From a virus, in the IMG/VR virus record IMGVR_UViG_3300025132_000172, positions 1 through 31,543 of that record: a stretch of DNA of 31,543 nucleotides. One strand, given 5' to 3'. This document shows, piece after piece, positions 1 to 6,650 of the stretch; the first letter of the stretch is position 1, and every line of letters starts with the position of its first letter. A program made the translations under genes and the position numbers. The notes below the pieces were generated by a model that saw only the letters and a list, made by a program, of their open reading frames with translations, was not told the DNA's origin and did no database searches.

Positions 1-4
1 GATA

Positions 5-517
5 TTATTTCGATTGATTCTTATGTTCTTCGGAATCAGAAGGCTTTTGAAGTTCCTTCTTCAGAACCTTAGTAAAGATCTTCTTGAATATCTTCTTTAA
101 GTAATTAACAACAGTTTGTGTAGCCATACCACCAGCTACCGTGATAATTGAAGCAGTACCAGCTGCTACAACACTGGTAGTAATGACCTCTGGAGTAGGT
201 ATAGCCATCTCCATTCCCAAAAGAGGTATAGTGAACGTAGCTAGAACTTCTTCAGATGGTACGGTTTCTTTGGGTGTTGGCAGGGGGATCTGTGGCAGTG
301 GTTGCTGCACTTGTGATGTTTCCTTTGAATTTGAATTATCTTCTGATTCTTCGGACTCTTCAACCTTCTCTTCCTCAAGTACCGACTCCATCTGTTCCTT
401 CGTTGGAATCAGGATTGGATCGTGAGAAGCTGGAGTTACCAAAGGTAAATCAAATGATACCCTCCCAGGAATAAACATTGATCCTAGAGAGGGTATATCA
501 ATTGATGGTTTATCCAC
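5..517 (-). CDS. Putative membrane protein with acidic middle and cationic C-terminal tail, function unknown
   Basis: A 170-residue protein that I do not recognise as a named family. Residues 1-40 are rich in proline and hydrophobic residues, and residues 42-66 are very acidic (runs of Glu and Ser). Residues 109-140 form one long apolar Ala/Val/Ile/Thr/Gly stretch that could span a membrane. It is followed at once by an amphipathic lysine-rich helix (residues 140-157, KKIFKKIFTKVLKK). That layout resembles small membrane-active phage proteins such as holins, but nothing proves it. The start codon is GTG, directly abutting the TAG stop of the upstream coiled-coil gene. An internal ATG at 478 preceded by AGGA is an alternative start that would remove 13 residues. 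Last gene of the window in transcription order. Confidence 0.75.
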   Translation of the reverse strand: MDKPSIDIPSLGSMFIPGRVSFDLPLVTPASHDPILIPTKEQMESVLEEEKVEESEESEDNSNSKETSQVQQPLPQIPLPTPKETVPSEEVLATFTIPLLGMEMAIPTPEVITTSVVAAGTASIITVAGGMATQTVVNYLKKIFKKIFTKVLKKELQKPSDSEEHKNQSK

Positions 518-742
518 CTAACTAAGATCTACTAAATCTTCGTTACCAAAACCTTTAGTTGTTACAGGTTTCTTCTTTTTAGGCTTAGGTTTTACTTCTT
601 CTAAGGCTGCTAAAGCACCTTTTAGTTCTGCATAGCGTCTTTTGGCTTTATTCAATCCTGCTAAATGATTGTCATGCTCTAGTCTGACTCTTTGTTGTTC
701 AGCCTGGAGCTTATCAATTTTAGTTTGAATAGAAATAGCCAT
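518..742 (-). CDS. Small coiled-coil protein, paralogue of the gene just upstream
   Basis: A 74-residue protein. Residues 4-50 look like a continuous coiled coil with charged heptads; residues 51-60 are a Pro/Lys cluster (KPKPKKKKP), followed by a short tail ending in DLVDLS. Residues 4-49 align without gaps to residues 5-50 of the preceding gene, sharing SI, K, L, E, V, EH, L, N, RY, E, L, L and E at matching positions, so the two look like a tandem duplication. The start ATG shares one base with the TAA stop of the upstream gene (TAATG), which suggests coupled translation. Small coiled-coil proteins like this are common near cyanophage fibre genes. Function unknown; an accessory tail or lysis role is only a guess from position. 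Confidence 0.75.
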   Translation of the reverse strand: MAISIQTKIDKLQAEQQRVRLEHDNHLAGLNKAKRRYAELKGALAALEEVKPKPKKKKPVTTKGFGNEDLVDLS

Positions 743-951
743 TACTCAACCACGGTAGCTTCTGCTGTAGTAGTTTCCTCTTGTTCTGCTTCAGAACTTA
801 ATTCTGCAAGAGTTTTTAAAGAAGCTTGTATCTCAGTATATCTTTTATATTTAGCATTTTTTAGTTCCAAAGCTTCATTATGCTCTTTAACTACTTGCTC
901 TAGTTCTTTAACTAGTTCAGCTTTTTTAGCTTCTATAGAAGTGTGATGCAT
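742..951 (-). CDS. Small coiled-coil protein with acidic tail
   Basis: A 69-residue protein. Residues 5-50 are a predicted coiled coil, and residues 51-69 form an acidic, Thr/Ala-rich tail, in contrast with the lysine-rich tail of its downstream paralogue. It is the first gene after a 99-base gap that carries a repeated 17-bp element, so it probably heads its own short transcription unit with the next two genes. No Shine-Dalgarno match stands out before the ATG. The reading frame is open, shares its stop with the next start, and is clearly related to the following gene, all of which supports it being real. No family recognised. Confidence 0.75.
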   Translation of the reverse strand: MHHTSIEAKKAELVKELEQVVKEHNEALELKNAKYKRYTEIQASLKTLAELSSEAEQEETTTAEATVVE

Positions 952-963
952 TTTAGTGTTATA

Positions 964-976
964 ACTGGAATCCAGT
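964..976. promoter_or_regulatory. 13-bp perfect inverted repeat, operator-like
   Basis: ACTGGA-A-TCCAGT is a perfect palindrome around one central base, lying 13 bases upstream of the coiled-coil gene start at 951. The centre is too short for a stable RNA loop, so a protein-binding site is more natural than a hairpin, but chance occurrence is not excluded. Confidence 0.3.
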
Positions 977-1011
977 ATAGCTGAAGGTGGTTTTATTGCA
1001 GGTACGGTTTG

Positions 1012-1028
1012 AGACGTACTAACGGTCT
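1012..1028 (-). promoter_or_regulatory. Copy 1 of repeated intergenic element (candidate phage promoter or RNA-processing site)
   Basis: On the minus strand this reads AGACCGTTAGTACGTCT, identical at 16 of 17 bases to 2849-2865. The similarity continues downstream (AAAC then CGTACC here, AAAC then CGCACC there). AGAC and GTCT at the ends are complementary. It lies in a 99-base gap between genes, 60 bases before a start codon. The octamer CGTACTAA inside it (plus strand 1015-1022) recurs at 1041-1048. Conservation of a long element in two gaps, each ahead of a gene, fits a promoter for the phage RNA polymerase or a processing hairpin. Confidence 0.45.
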
Positions 1029-1050
1029 GATAATTTTATTCGTACTAAAT

Positions 1051-1296
1051 TTATGATTTTGTTCCTGGATTTGATGCAATATCATCATCTAAATCTTTAA
1101 AAATACTTTCATCTAAATGAGTTTGTAAAAATTCTTTAACTTTTTCGGTTGATTGCCTATCAGCTATTGCAAGAGAACTGAGATTTACTGCTGTTGATAC
1201 ACCTCTTGAATTAGAGTCTGTACCATAAATCCAATCAACAATGTAATTTTGCATTGTTTGTGGTGTGATTTTTGTAACCACCATTTCATTAGCCAT
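1051..1296 (-). CDS. Small protein of unknown function downstream of fibre genes
   Basis: An 81-residue soluble, acidic protein (C-terminal segment KDLDDDIASNPGTKS) with no motif I recognise. An AGAGG Shine-Dalgarno at 1305-1309 sits 8 bases before the ATG, one of the best in the window, which makes this start and the gene itself secure. It follows the second fibre-like gene by 15 bases and is followed by a 99-base gap, so it appears to be the last gene of the fibre unit. It could be a fibre chaperone or a virion component; nothing in the sequence decides this. Confidence 0.75.
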   Translation of the reverse strand: MANEMVVTKITPQTMQNYIVDWIYGTDSNSRGVSTAVNLSSLAIADRQSTEKVKEFLQTHLDESIFKDLDDDIASNPGTKS

Positions 1297-1304
1297 TAGT
1301 TTTA

Positions 1305-1309
1305 CCTCT
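1305..1309 (-). promoter_or_regulatory. Strong Shine-Dalgarno (AGAGG)
   Basis: AGAGG with an 8-base spacer to the ATG at 1296. Most starts in this window lack so clear a ribosome-binding site, so this gene is probably translated independently of its neighbour. Confidence 0.6.
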
Positions 1310-1311
1310 TT

Positions 1312-2490
1312 TTAACCTGTTGTTGGAGCTGTAGCTATTAATGTAGCAACATTAACAAGTATTGTACCTGAATGATTATGACTTATTTGTAAATGACCTG
1401 ACGAAGCAGACCATGTCACTGTTGGTGCGTTTGCACCATAAGTGTTATAAAACAATTGAGTAGCAACACTCCATCCGTGACTCATCATAAACGTCATTTG
1501 AACATCAGCTACACCAGAATCAGGTACAAGAGTAACAAGAACCATTGAACCTCCATAACCCCCAACTAAATTAATAGTAGTGTTTGCAGGAACACTAATT
1601 CTTGCTCTTGCAATAGTTAAGGCGTTCGTAACGCCAGAACATTCAGCAGTATTAGGTGTACCATTTGTACCAAAACAAGCTAATCTTCCAGACGTAGAAT
1701 TGTCTTTTCTTACATCTAAAGGCATTGCTGGACTTGTCGTACCGATACTGAAATCCCCGGCTGCTGTAATTCTGGCTAAACTTCCTGTCGTACTATTTTC
1801 AAAAGAAAAATCATTTTTACAGGCTAAAATAGCCGTTCCAGTAGTATCTTTTATTCTTACTTGTGCTTCTGCATCTGTGCTTTCAAACAAAGCACAAATA
1901 TTATCATTACCAGAACTTACGTGTAAAATATTAGATGGAGTTGTATTTATACCTACGTTTCCACTCGAATCTATACGGAGTCTATCATCAGAACCAGCTG
2001 TCCTGAAACTCATGTAGTCGCCGTTATGTTGATATATAACTCCTCCCTGATTTGCACCATCGTTAAAGTAAATACCACTATCTGTATTGTTTGCGCCAAC
2101 TATAGTGACTGCAGTTGCTGCTGTGTGTCTAACTGTTATTCCACTTGAAGTTGTCTCCAACTTATTATTACCCGCATAATATAGCTCCACTCCTGCACCA
2201 GAATTAGTATTAATCCAAGAGGCATTGCTATTACCAGCATCTCTCCAACCTAAAATTGAACCTCTTATATATAATCCACCAGCCCCACCATCGTGTATAA
2301 AACTATTACCACCGGAATGATAGATTTCTAAATCTCCTGCATTATCTGTACCAAAACTTATTTTATGGTCATCAGGGAATTGAAGAGGATTATCTAATTT
2401 ACTAGCTTCGATAGCAGCATCGCTTTTAATATCGACATTAACTATAGAATCGTCTTTAATGCCGCCTGAGTATACTGTAGTTAATGCCAT
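1312..2490 (-). CDS. Second tail-fibre-like protein
   Basis: A 392-residue protein. The N-terminus (ALTTVYSGGIKDDSIVN) continues into repeated beta-rich fibre cassettes of the type LRIDSSGNVGINTT (near residue 170) and LARITAAGDFSIGTT (near residue 238). The same cassettes occur in the large tail fibre encoded upstream, and the shared similarity is visible in the DNA (plus strand near 1950-1985 against 3736-3765 and 3945-3975). The C-terminal 110 residues are a Gly/Ser/Thr-rich beta domain, probably the tip. It lacks the gp17 N-terminal tail-attachment domain, so it may bind the main fibre or another site. Cassettes of this kind are common in cyanophage fibre and structural proteins. The exact attachment point and receptor role are unknown. 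Confidence 0.75.
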   Translation of the reverse strand: MALTTVYSGGIKDDSIVNVDIKSDAAIEASKLDNPLQFPDDHKISFGTDNAGDLEIYHSGGNSFIHDGGAGGLYIRGSILGWRDAGNSNASWINTNSGAGVELYYAGNNKLETTSSGITVRHTAATAVTIVGANNTDSGIYFNDGANQGGVIYQHNGDYMSFRTAGSDDRLRIDSSGNVGINTTPSNILHVSSGNDNICALFESTDAEAQVRIKDTTGTAILACKNDFSFENSTTGSLARITAAGDFSIGTTSPAMPLDVRKDNSTSGRLACFGTNGTPNTAECSGVTNALTIARARISVPANTTINLVGGYGGSMVLVTLVPDSGVADVQMTFMMSHGWSVATQLFYNTYGANAPTVTWSASSGHLQISHNHSGTILVNVATLIATAPTTG

Positions 2491-2496
2491 TGATAA

Positions 2497-2799
2497 TTAA
2501 GGAGTTGTAGATTTGTTAGCGACTAAGAAAGCGGTGTAGTCGGTCTTGACTTGAGATGTCCACGCTGCTTCCGCAATTGCTTTTACGTCAGCGTCTTCAC
2601 CACTCAAATCAGTTTCAACCAAGGTGTCTTTATCTGCACCATCGCCACCTTTAAGTTGTCCTGGTGTTAATACTTTACGATGGAAACTACGAGTCAGTTC
2701 TACACCATCTTCTTTGATGATCGTTGCGGATCTCACTTGAATGTTGAATTTATTAACGACCTCTATTTTGTCGTTTTCTAGTGTTTTTGTAATTGCCAT
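2497..2799 (-). CDS. Small protein between the two fibre genes, unknown function
   Basis: A 100-residue protein starting MAITKTLENDKIEVVNKF and ending in a Ser/Thr/Pro tail. I prefer the ATG at 2799 to an upstream in-frame start at 2889. The longer version would overlap the 3' end of the tail-fibre gene, and its extra residues cover a stretch holding the repeated 17-bp element and a hairpin, which looks noncoding. The middle (residues 20-60) alternates hydrophobic and charged residues like a beta fold; the C-terminal third (KAIAEAAWTSQVKTDYTAF) looks helical. Small proteins of this general type occur next to fibres in many cyanophages. It may be a structural or assembly factor, but no family assignment can be supported. 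Confidence 0.7.
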   Translation of the reverse strand: MAITKTLENDKIEVVNKFNIQVRSATIIKEDGVELTRSFHRKVLTPGQLKGGDGADKDTLVETDLSGEDADVKAIAEAAWTSQVKTDYTAFLVANKSTTP

Positions 2800-2807
2800 T
2801 TTAAGGA

Positions 2808-2820
2808 AGCTCTCCGAGCT
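2808..2820 (-). promoter_or_regulatory. Small hairpin presenting GGA ahead of the start at 2799
   Basis: AGCTC-GGA-GAGCT on the minus strand forms a perfect 5-bp stem with a GGA loop, 8 bases before the ATG at 2799. The only Shine-Dalgarno-like bases ahead of this gene (GGAG) are in the loop and the first base of the stem, so folding could change ribosome access. Confidence 0.35.
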
Positions 2821-2848
2821 AAATAGGTTTAAATGGTGCGTAGTTTTT

Positions 2849-2865
2849 AGACGTGCTAACGGTCT
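2849..2865 (-). promoter_or_regulatory. Copy 2 of repeated intergenic element (candidate phage promoter or RNA-processing site)
   Basis: On the minus strand AGACCGTTAGCACGTCT, one mismatch to the copy at 1012-1028, again followed by AAAC and CGYACC. It lies in the 74-base gap between the end of the tail-fibre gene and the start at 2799. Confidence 0.45.
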
Positions 2866-2873
2866 AGGTTTGT

Positions 2874-5800
2874 TTAAGTAGAATACCAACCACTAAAATC
2901 CATATACCAAGAGCTAGCATCGAAATCTCCTACAGACCAATCAGCCCAATTTCCATCGCTGACAGAATACTGACCTAGCCAAGCTCCTCCATAACCAGTT
3001 GTACAACCCCAATAATAATGATAGCTAGAGTTAAAGTTTACTAAATGTGTTCCGAATTCAGTCGATTTCGGGTAAGCCGTAGGAGATCCATACATTGTAG
3101 GCGCAAAAGGTAAATTATAAATCATTGCAACTCCAGCGGCACTAGCGTTTAAAGTGACTCCGTTAAATCTACAAACTATATAAACCATTTTTCCTATTTT
3201 TCTATAAAAGCCTCCTCCGTCAACGTGGTAAGTAGAGTAATTAGTAACACCACCAAATTTAGGCGTAAAAGTTCCTTCTTCATACGAGTTCAACGTCTCA
3301 CTTGTCATCCCTCCCGCATTTGTCTGAGCAGCAGCGAAGTTAATACCGTGACCAGTACCTCCCATTACTAGATCACCGTCAGATATTGTTACACTTCCGT
3401 CAGATTTTAAAAGTAAAACATCAGTATCCGCATCTGTTGCGGAACTTGATGCTCCATGCCCTAATGAAATCATCAAACTTGATCTTGCGTGATTATTACT
3501 AGCTTCTTCCCAACGACCTACAGAAAATTGAGCTTGGCCTCCCCACTCAGTTCCATCATTTAAAGCAATTTTAAACCCTTTAAAGTAATCCAAATCAACA
3601 CCACCATCGCCAATATGATCACCTCTAACTTCTAGCAGTGTGGCAGCATTAGTAGCGTGATCTAATGCTGTGCTTTGGTTAACTCTTATAGTACCAACTA
3701 CATTTAAGTTGTCAGGTGGTGCGGTTGTACCTATACCTACGTTTCCAGTCGAAGTTATAGATAATCTTTCTTCACCTGCATCATCATCCATAAATCTCAG
3801 ACGATCATTAGCGACAATTGTCCATTCACCGTCTGAGTTCTTCATCTTTACACCAGCATTACCACCACCAGTATTTTGTGCATAGAAATAAGTATTAGAG
3901 GTATCTATATTGTTGTATAGATGTACTTGATTTGTTGAAAATTTTGCATTTCCACTCGAATCAATGCGCAGTCTTTCAGTTTCAGAACCCCCTGAAGGTG
4001 TTGTAGTGAATTGCAGTTCTCCTTCATCCTTATTGGTATCATCAGCACCAGTTATAATATTAAAAGATCCAATAGTAGTGCCATTCCATTTTCCTGAGAA
4101 ACTTGTACAGTAAACACTATCATTAGTTCTATTTGAATCTCCAACAAAAGCTACCCAATGATCACCAGCTGCTGTAAGTTTTACTCCTTCTCCACTAGCA
4201 TCTATTGTTTGAGCAAGATTGTTTCCATCAAAGGTAAGATTGGCTTCACCGTTTAAAGTATTAGCAGTTCCAGATCCAGTAATAATTCTGTTATCAGCAT
4301 TAGTATTTATTGTGGTTGTTACATCATTAACAGTTATCCAACTAGGATTACTACCACTACCGTTTGATCTTAAGAATTTACCGTTATCTGGAGCTAATCT
4401 TTGAGGAACTGTGCTTGTATCCCAGTAAAGAATACTACCAGCTGCAGCGTGTTCAAGTTCATCTAAACCTACAGTATTATTACTAGGAGTTCCTACGTCT
4501 ACAGTACTACCTATTAATACGATGTGATGAGGAGATGCTGTAGCAGGAGCAGCAGTAAATATAATATCTGTACCGTTAACAACAAAACCCTCAAGTCCTG
4601 AAGGATTAGTACCTGTATTAGGTTTTTGTATAACACCATTAACACTAACTATTAATTGAGCTGCAGATTCAGGAGTAACAGCAGCTCCACCTGCTACTTT
4701 GACTAACTTAAACCTTGTCTCAGAATTATTAAAAGAAGCACTAGAACCATTAGCTGATTGAGCTATTGTTAGATATTCATAGCTACCAACTGACTGAACA
4801 ACAACCCATTGATTTGAAGAGTTATAAACCTTCATATCATTACTGGATGTATTGAAATATAAATCACCAACTGAATGTGAACCAGCAGGATCAGTCGCAC
4901 TAGCAGCTAAGTATCTATCTAAGAAATCATTTATATCGTTTGATAATTGAATAACATCAGATTCTTTAGCTAATAGTTTGTGGTACTTATATTTATGAAC
5001 AGCTGGAGTACCACTAGTACTATTATCTTTATCAGATGTAATTTGTAAGCCAGTATCATCAGCTATAGTTGTTCTTAAATCAGAAGGGAATCCTGATATT
5101 TCTACGTTTTTATTAGTACCAGCAGCATTAGTAATAGTTATAACACCACTGTTATTTACAGTGAAACCTGAGCCAACATCTCCAATACTTACAACAACAC
5201 CTTGGTCAGGCTGTGTACCAGCATTAGTTCCATCTCCTTTTAAGTCACTAAAATCAGTATCACTTCCAGTTGCTCCACTAGGTAAGTTAATAGCAAAGAA
5301 ACCACCAAAAGCTGCTGATTGGTTATTTACATAATCAGCTACTGCTTTAGAAGTTGGTATCTTTGTATTATCAGTTGTACTTAAACTTGTTTCTAAAGTT
5401 TGACCAGATGTACATATACTTTGTATTGCAGTTTTATTTGCTGTTGTTAAACCATCTAAAACGTCTAATTCTGAAGAAGTAAGTGTAGCTAATTCTGTAG
5501 AAGCTCCACTTTGCATACTACTGATATTTGTTAAATCTTGAGCAAAGGCTTGGACGTTAGTTCCAATAGTTAAGCCTAAAGTCGCTCTTTGATCAGAAAC
5601 ACTAGTATCGTCAAGTAATGCTCTAGCAACTGTAGTTATATCAGTAGTAGCCATAGCTGACGCACTACTGAAGTACGGAAGCTTATCTGTAGCTTGAGTT
5701 AAACCAGCTAAATCATCTAAAATATCGTTCTGAACTTGAGCACTAAGAGTTGTTCTAGCAGCAGTAGCACTAGCATCATCAAGTAAAGTCCTAGCAAACG

Positions 5801-6650
5801 CAGTTAGATCAGTGACATTAGCTGCATCACTTCCTGTAAAATAAGGGATTTTATCAGCAGCAGAAGTGACACCTGCTAAAGCTGTTAAAGTTGCATCGCT
5901 AGCTTGCTTATTATCTAGCTGCGTTTGAATAGCAGAACTAACACCAGTTACATAGTTTAACTGTGTAGTGCTAACTGTAGCTCCATCTAATATTTGAAGT
6001 TCTGTAGCAGTTAAAGCAGCAAGAGCACTTGCAGCTCCTGTTTGCATATTTCTAAGAGCTGCTATATCAGCATCTAAATCAATCCTTATTTGACCTGACC
6101 CTGGGCTATTATCAACAATCGTTACACCATCACCACCTGAGACATCAGTAGTAAGAGCTGTATCAATCTTGCTATCTACCCTGTTATCTATAGCTAAAGT
6201 AGTAGCAGCTCTATTATCATTACTTACCCAGGTATCAGCTCCTGCTAAGAACGAACTAAATGCAGTAGGAAGATTACCTGTTGTAGTTATTAGAGCAGCA
6301 TATTTATCTGAAAATTCTTGTAGACCATATCTAATCTGGTTATCAGCATTGTTAAGGTCTATAGCTGTAAGAGTTGAACCAGCCGTGTAAGTAACAGTAG
6401 GATCTTGAATTGCAGTAATACGCTGCAACAGTACAGTTACACCACTTACGCTACTGTTTAAATTAACTTTTGTTTTATCAGTAGAAATGGTATATGTACT
6501 AGTACCACTATTAGCGTTAGTCCACTCAACACCGTTGACATAAACAGAAATATCATCTTCTTTAATAAAGAATATCTGTTTACCATCACTATTTGTTAGT
6601 GCAAATTCAGTACCACTTGCACTGCTATAAGTCCTTTCAGCGTAAGCCAT
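2874..6650 (-). CDS. 17: Tail fibre protein, T7 gp17-like
   Basis: A 1258-residue fibre, roughly twice the length of T7 gp17. Residues 1-115 match the tail-attachment domain of T7-type fibres: an opening MAYAERTY, a beta-sandwich, then IDLNNADNQIRYGLQEF. After that come modular cassettes: TELQILDG (216-223) and SELDVLDG (393-400), and two tandem copies (about 254-302 and 311-358) of a repeat built around LAG.T.A.DK.PYF and LLDD. The second half holds LRIDSSGN and LSITSTGNVGIGTT cassettes. The last 150 residues, rich in Tyr, Trp and Gly, are the likely receptor-binding tip. It starts within the TAATG of the gp16-like gene behind a strong AGGAGG. It should bind the host surface and decide host range. 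Confidence 0.92.
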   Translation of the reverse strand: MAYAERTYSSASGTEFALTNSDGKQIFFIKEDDISVYVNGVEWTNANSGTSTYTISTDKTKVNLNSSVSGVTVLLQRITAIQDPTVTYTAGSTLTAIDLNNADNQIRYGLQEFSDKYAALITTTGNLPTAFSSFLAGADTWVSNDNRAATTLAIDNRVDSKIDTALTTDVSGGDGVTIVDNSPGSGQIRIDLDADIAALRNMQTGAASALAALTATELQILDGATVSTTQLNYVTGVSSAIQTQLDNKQASDATLTALAGVTSAADKIPYFTGSDAANVTDLTAFARTLLDDASATAARTTLSAQVQNDILDDLAGLTQATDKLPYFSSASAMATTDITTVARALLDDTSVSDQRATLGLTIGTNVQAFAQDLTNISSMQSGASTELATLTSSELDVLDGLTTANKTAIQSICTSGQTLETSLSTTDNTKIPTSKAVADYVNNQSAAFGGFFAINLPSGATGSDTDFSDLKGDGTNAGTQPDQGVVVSIGDVGSGFTVNNSGVITITNAAGTNKNVEISGFPSDLRTTIADDTGLQITSDKDNSTSGTPAVHKYKYHKLLAKESDVIQLSNDINDFLDRYLAASATDPAGSHSVGDLYFNTSSNDMKVYNSSNQWVVVQSVGSYEYLTIAQSANGSSASFNNSETRFKLVKVAGGAAVTPESAAQLIVSVNGVIQKPNTGTNPSGLEGFVVNGTDIIFTAAPATASPHHIVLIGSTVDVGTPSNNTVGLDELEHAAAGSILYWDTSTVPQRLAPDNGKFLRSNGSGSNPSWITVNDVTTTINTNADNRIITGSGTANTLNGEANLTFDGNNLAQTIDASGEGVKLTAAGDHWVAFVGDSNRTNDSVYCTSFSGKWNGTTIGSFNIITGADDTNKDEGELQFTTTPSGGSETERLRIDSSGNAKFSTNQVHLYNNIDTSNTYFYAQNTGGGNAGVKMKNSDGEWTIVANDRLRFMDDDAGEERLSITSTGNVGIGTTAPPDNLNVVGTIRVNQSTALDHATNAATLLEVRGDHIGDGGVDLDYFKGFKIALNDGTEWGGQAQFSVGRWEEASNNHARSSLMISLGHGASSSATDADTDVLLLKSDGSVTISDGDLVMGGTGHGINFAAAQTNAGGMTSETLNSYEEGTFTPKFGGVTNYSTYHVDGGGFYRKIGKMVYIVCRFNGVTLNASAAGVAMIYNLPFAPTMYGSPTAYPKSTEFGTHLVNFNSSYHYYWGCTTGYGGAWLGQYSVSDGNWADWSVGDFDASSWYMDFSGWYST

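Noticed and set aside
1580-2017. Plus-strand 145-codon ORF opposite the second fibre gene
   Set aside because: The opposite strand has recognisable fibre cassettes; all supported genes are on the minus strand.
2800-2889. Extended N-terminus for the 100-aa gene
   Set aside because: The additional 30 residues cover a repeated intergenic element and a hairpin and overlap the fibre stop.
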